The notes below the pieces were generated by a model. It saw only the letters and a list, made by a program, of their open reading frames with translations. It did no database searches and was not told where the DNA came from. 64,000 bases of DNA from Butyrivibrio hungatei (lineage in GTDB: Bacteria > Bacillota > Clostridia > Lachnospirales > Lachnospiraceae): NCBI RefSeq assembly GCF_900101605.1, contig NZ_FMUR01000018.1:26203-90202 (forward strand), read 5' to 3'. Numbering within the stretch: position 1 is the first letter of the stretch; each line of letters begins with the position of its first letter. A program made the translations under genes and the position numbers. Below, in pieces: positions 61,323-64,000 of this stretch.

Positions 61323-61841
61323 ATGAAGATTTATTTAAGACCAATAACGGAAGATGATGCAAATCTTATTGTTAAGTGGAGAAATTCACCTGAAGTTTTG
61401 AAACATTGTTTTAATAGAAATCAGATTACTGTAGAATCCCATCTAAAGTTTTATAAGGAGTATATTGAGACTGGAAAATATAAGCAGTATATTGTTGAAA
61501 GAATAGAGGAAACAACAGGTGTTGTTGTTTATCCAATTGCAACAGTTTATCTAAAGGATATAGATAAGGCGAATAAAAGATGCCAGCTATGTATTTTCAC
61601 AAGCGATGATGAAGAGTGGAGTACAGAAGGGCAGGCAATTGCGGCCAAGCAGCTATTAGAGATTGCATTTAATGAGTTGGGAATGCATAAGGTTTATTCG
61701 TATGTTTTTGCTAAATATCCGGAAGAAAAGGCATTACTGGAAACGGCTGGATTTGAGGTTGAGACCAGGCTTAATGATGAGATAGCCGGACCGGATGGAT
61801 CATATGAAGATACTTATAGAATGGCTATATATAATAATTGA
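61323..61841 (+). CDS. GNAT family N-acetyltransferase
   Basis: The product has 172 residues, and AAGGAGAG lies 5 bases before the start. The RimJ/RimL-like pattern is KIYLRPITEDDANLIVKWRN, PIATVYLKDIDKANKRCQLC, WSTEGQAIAAKQLLEIAFNE and LGMHKVYSYVFAKYPEEKAL with LETAGFEVE. It is a second acetyltransferase in the cluster, not closely similar to the one at 56513. A sugar-acetylating role is inferred from the neighbouring rfbC gene 15 bases downstream. Confidence 0.82.
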   Translation: MKIYLRPITEDDANLIVKWRNSPEVLKHCFNRNQITVESHLKFYKEYIETGKYKQYIVERIEETTGVVVYPIATVYLKDIDKANKRCQLCIFTSDDEEWSTEGQAIAAKQLLEIAFNELGMHKVYSYVFAKYPEEKALLETAGFEVETRLNDEIAGPDGSYEDTYRMAIYNN

Positions 61842-61856
61842 GAAGAGAGAATAGAT

Positions 61857-62435
61857 ATGGGAAAAATAACTGTTGAGAAGAATGTTAATGGAATTGAAGG
61901 TTTATGCGTTATTACTCCATCGGTATTTGGAGACGAACGTGGATATTTTATGGAGACATACAATTTAAACGATATGGAAGCAGAAGGCCTTCATTATGAT
62001 TTTGTTCAGGATAATCAATCTGCCAGTAAAAAAGGAGTACTACGCGGGTTGCATTTTCAAAAGAATTATCCACAGGATAAGTTGGTTCGCGTAATTTCGG
62101 GAGAAGTATATGATGTAGCAGTTGATCTGAGAAAGGGTTCAGCAACATTTGGAAAGCATTATGGTATACTTCTTTCTGCTGAGAACAAAAAGCAGTTCCT
62201 TATTCCAAAAGGATTTGCACATGGATTCTTAGTTGTGAGTGAGTATGCTGAGTTTTGCTACAAAGTAACTGATTTTTATCATCCCAATGATGAGGGAGGC
62301 TTGATGTTCAATGATCCGGATATTGGTGTTGAATGGCCTATTCCGGAAGGAATGACAGAAAATGATTTTATTTTATCTGATAAGGATAAGGTAAATGCAA
62401 GTTTTAAAGAGTATTGTGCTGAGAATGGTATCTGA
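61857..62435 (+). CDS. rfbC: dTDP-4-dehydrorhamnose 3,5-epimerase
   Basis: This 192-residue cupin enzyme catalyses the third step of dTDP-L-rhamnose synthesis, epimerising C3 and C5 of dTDP-4-keto-6-deoxyglucose. Motifs are GDERGYFMETYN, FVQDNQSASKKGVLRGLHFQ (catalytic His), VRVISGEVYDVAVDLRKGS, FLIPKGFAHGFLV and FCYKVTDFYHP (catalytic Tyr region), then WPIP. Length is normal. It is followed after 46 bases by rfbB. Confidence 0.95.
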   Translation: MGKITVEKNVNGIEGLCVITPSVFGDERGYFMETYNLNDMEAEGLHYDFVQDNQSASKKGVLRGLHFQKNYPQDKLVRVISGEVYDVAVDLRKGSATFGKHYGILLSAENKKQFLIPKGFAHGFLVVSEYAEFCYKVTDFYHPNDEGGLMFNDPDIGVEWPIPEGMTENDFILSDKDKVNASFKEYCAENGI

Positions 62436-62481
62436 TAATTGATATTATTAGAAAGCCTGTGATGAGTATTTAGGAGAAATA

Positions 62482-63567
62482 ATGAAAACTTATCTTGTAA
62501 CAGGAGGGGCAGGATTTATCGGCTCAAACTATATTCACTATATGTTCAAAAAATACGGTGACGACATTCGCATCATAAATGTTGATGCGCTTACATATGC
62601 CGGAAATCTTGAGAATCTTAAGGATGTTGAGGAGCGTGACAATTATACTTTTGTCAAAGCAAATATTTGCGACAGAGACGCCATCAATAAGATCTTTGAA
62701 GAGAATGAAATAGACAGAGTTGTTCATTTCGCGGCAGAAAGCCACGTTGACAGATCTATTGTAAATCCCGAGATCTTCGTTGAGACTAACGTTCTCGGAA
62801 CAGCAACTATGCTTAACGCAGCTAAAAAGGCTTGGGAACTTCCTGACGGAACATTCAAAGAGGGTAAGAAATTCCTTCATGTTTCAACCGATGAAGTTTA
62901 CGGTTCGCTCGATGACGATCCGAATGCTTATTTCTATGAGACAACTCTATACGATCCGCACAGCCCTTATTCAGCAAGTAAGGCAAGTTCGGATATGCTC
63001 GTAAAGGCTTATATGGATACATATAAGTTCCCTGCAAATATCACTAACTGTTCAAATAACTACGGACCTTATCAGTTCCCTGAGAAGCTTATTCCTCTTG
63101 TGATCAGCAATGCACTCGCAGGTAAGAATCTTCCCGTATACGGAGACGGTAAGAATGTTCGTGACTGGCTCTTTGTTGAGGATCATGCTAAGGCAATCGA
63201 CATGGTACAGGAGAAGGGCAAGCTCTTTGAGACATACAATGTCGGCGGACACAATGAGAAGCAGAATATCGAGATCGTTAAGACAATCATCGATGTTCTC
63301 AGAGAAGAGCTTGATGACAGCGATCCCAGAAAGGCTAAGCTCAGCTACGATCTTATTAAGTATGTAACAGACAGAAAGGGACATGACAGAAGATATGCCA
63401 TCGCTCCCGATAAGATCAAAAAGGAAATCGGATGGGAGCCTGAAACCATGTTCAAAGAAGGTATCAGAAAGACCATTAAATGGTACTTTGATCACAATGA
63501 CTGGATGGAGCATGTAACAAGCGGCGATTACGAAAAGTATTACGCAAAGATGTATGACAAGAGATAA
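62482..63567 (+). CDS. rfbB: dTDP-glucose 4,6-dehydratase
   Basis: This 361-residue extended SDR catalyses the second step of dTDP-rhamnose synthesis. It shows YLVTGGAGFIGSNYIHYMFK (NAD binding), VVHFAAESHVDRSI, LHVSTDEVYGSL (Thr-Asp-Glu catalytic triad), YSASKASSDMLVKAY (Tyr-x3-Lys) and NNYGPYQFPEKLIPLVISNA. Codon use is rich in host-preferred forms (CTT, AAG, GGA, TAC) and less AT-rich than the upstream genes, suggesting a conserved backbone gene. AGGAG precedes ATG 62482. Confidence 0.96.
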   Translation: MKTYLVTGGAGFIGSNYIHYMFKKYGDDIRIINVDALTYAGNLENLKDVEERDNYTFVKANICDRDAINKIFEENEIDRVVHFAAESHVDRSIVNPEIFVETNVLGTATMLNAAKKAWELPDGTFKEGKKFLHVSTDEVYGSLDDDPNAYFYETTLYDPHSPYSASKASSDMLVKAYMDTYKFPANITNCSNNYGPYQFPEKLIPLVISNALAGKNLPVYGDGKNVRDWLFVEDHAKAIDMVQEKGKLFETYNVGGHNEKQNIEIVKTIIDVLREELDDSDPRKAKLSYDLIKYVTDRKGHDRRYAIAPDKIKKEIGWEPETMFKEGIRKTIKWYFDHNDWMEHVTSGDYEKYYAKMYDKR

Positions 63568-63619
63568 TTGGCGATAATTGATCAGAGCCGATTATTTTAG
63601 ATAAATACGGAGGAATATA

Positions 63620-64000
63620 ATGAAAGGTATAATTTTAGCGGGTGGTTCGGGAACAAGACTTTATCCGCTTACCAGAGCTATTTCAAAGCAGATAATGCCG
63701 GTATATGACAAGCCGATGATCTACTATCCGCTTTCAACTCTTATGCTTGCAGGTATAAGAGATGTACTTATAATTTCAACTCCGAGAGACCTTCCTATAT
63801 TTGAGGATCTTTTTGGAACAGGTGAGCAGCTTGGAATGAATTTCAGCTATGCTGTTCAGGATCAGCCAAGGGGGCTTGCCGATGCATTTATCATCGGTGC
63901 GGACTTTATCGGCAGCGACTCTGTTGCACTTGTTCTTGGAGACAATATTTTCTACGGACAGAGCTTTTCAAAACTTCTTCGTGATGTGGCAGCAAGAGAA
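63620..64000 (+). CDS. rfbA: Glucose-1-phosphate thymidylyltransferase, N-terminal part (truncated by window end)
   Basis: The first 127 codons are present and the frame is open at the window edge. [18 protein letters not shown] is the nucleotide-binding G-rich loop, followed by [40 protein letters not shown] with GLADAF, and VLGDNIFYG, all diagnostic of RfbA/RmlA, which makes dTDP-glucose from dTTP and glucose 1-phosphate. GGAGG lies 7 bases before ATG 63620. Together with rfbC and rfbB it supplies dTDP-sugars to the cluster; rfbD is not in the window. Confidence 0.95.
   Translation, partial: MKGIILAGGSGTRLYPLTRAISKQIMPVYDKPMIYYPLSTLMLAGIRDVLIISTPRDLPIFEDLFGTGEQLGMNFSYAVQDQPRGLADAFIIGADFIGSDSVALVLGDNIFYGQSFSKLLRDVAARE

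Noticed and set aside
1..64000. tRNA, rRNA, CRISPR or prophage features
   Set aside because: No cloverleaf-like, rRNA-like or repeat-spacer sequence, and no integrase or phage structural gene was recognised on reading both strands.

Overview
The window is a 64 kb stretch in which every supportable gene lies on the + strand. It looks like a low-to-moderate GC Gram-positive (Firmicute) of the Lachnospiraceae type (Butyrivibrio/Pseudobutyrivibrio-like). The grounds are purine-rich AGGAGG ribosome sites, AT-rich accessory genes, a type VIIb (ESX/Ess) secretion locus, and a signal-peptide surface protein without an outer-membrane system. The organism assignment is inference; no rRNA or other marker gene is present, and I saw no tRNA, rRNA or CRISPR array.

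Region 1 (1-16885) is a type VII secretion locus. It opens with the tail of an FHA-domain gene. A 2176-aa RHS-repeat protein follows, with an LXG-like N-terminus and a C-terminal tip resembling the TNT NAD+-glycohydrolase toxin. Three small genes after it are immunity candidates. A promoter near 8481-8509 then precedes the machinery operon: an FHA protein with an EssB/YukC-like N-domain, a CpaE/MinD-like ATPase, a YukD/EsaB ubiquitin-like protein, an EssC-type FtsK/SpoIIIE ATPase, and two WXG100-type proteins. Two YwqH/YwqI-like (LXG-partner) helical proteins lie after a strong intercistronic hairpin. No EssA, EsaA/YueB or membrane-anchored EssB gene is in the window.

Region 2 (16911-29908) starts with a second RHS giant (1937 aa) sharing the LXG-like head but carrying an unrelated hydrophobic tip. 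It is followed by a membrane protein and then an AT-rich array of small two-helix membrane proteins, most with a PH-like (bPH) C-terminal sheet. The array contains an RHS relic with a clean repeat-mediated internal deletion, a frameshifted gene, a stop-containing relic, recurring boundary hairpins, and paralogues that are nearly identical only at their 3' ends. I read it as a stockpile of displaced toxin-tip/immunity cassettes.

Region 3 (29909-35891) holds a 1550-aa secreted, membrane-anchored Ig-repeat surface protein with its own promoter and two-hairpin leader, and an Rpn/PD-(D/E)XK-type gene. Both are bounded by good terminators.

Region 4 (35939-64000) is a surface glycan biosynthesis cluster. 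It contains glycosyltransferases (GT4, GT2, GT14 and several GT-B multidomain proteins), an initiating polyprenyl-phosphate sugar transferase, a polytopic GT-C/polymerase-like protein, a pyruvyl transferase, a Wzx-type flippase, and a polysaccharide deacetylase. A nucleotide-sugar tailoring subcluster follows (DegT aminotransferase, phosphoesterase, SDR epimerase, ATP-grasp ligase), then two GNAT acetyltransferases, an ABC-2 polysaccharide exporter pair, and the dTDP-rhamnose genes rfbC, rfbB and rfbA (cut off at the window end). Overlapping start/stop junctions indicate long co-translated operons. The middle (about 54.3-62.4 kb) is visibly more AT-rich than the rfbB end, as expected for an exchangeable serotype-like cassette.
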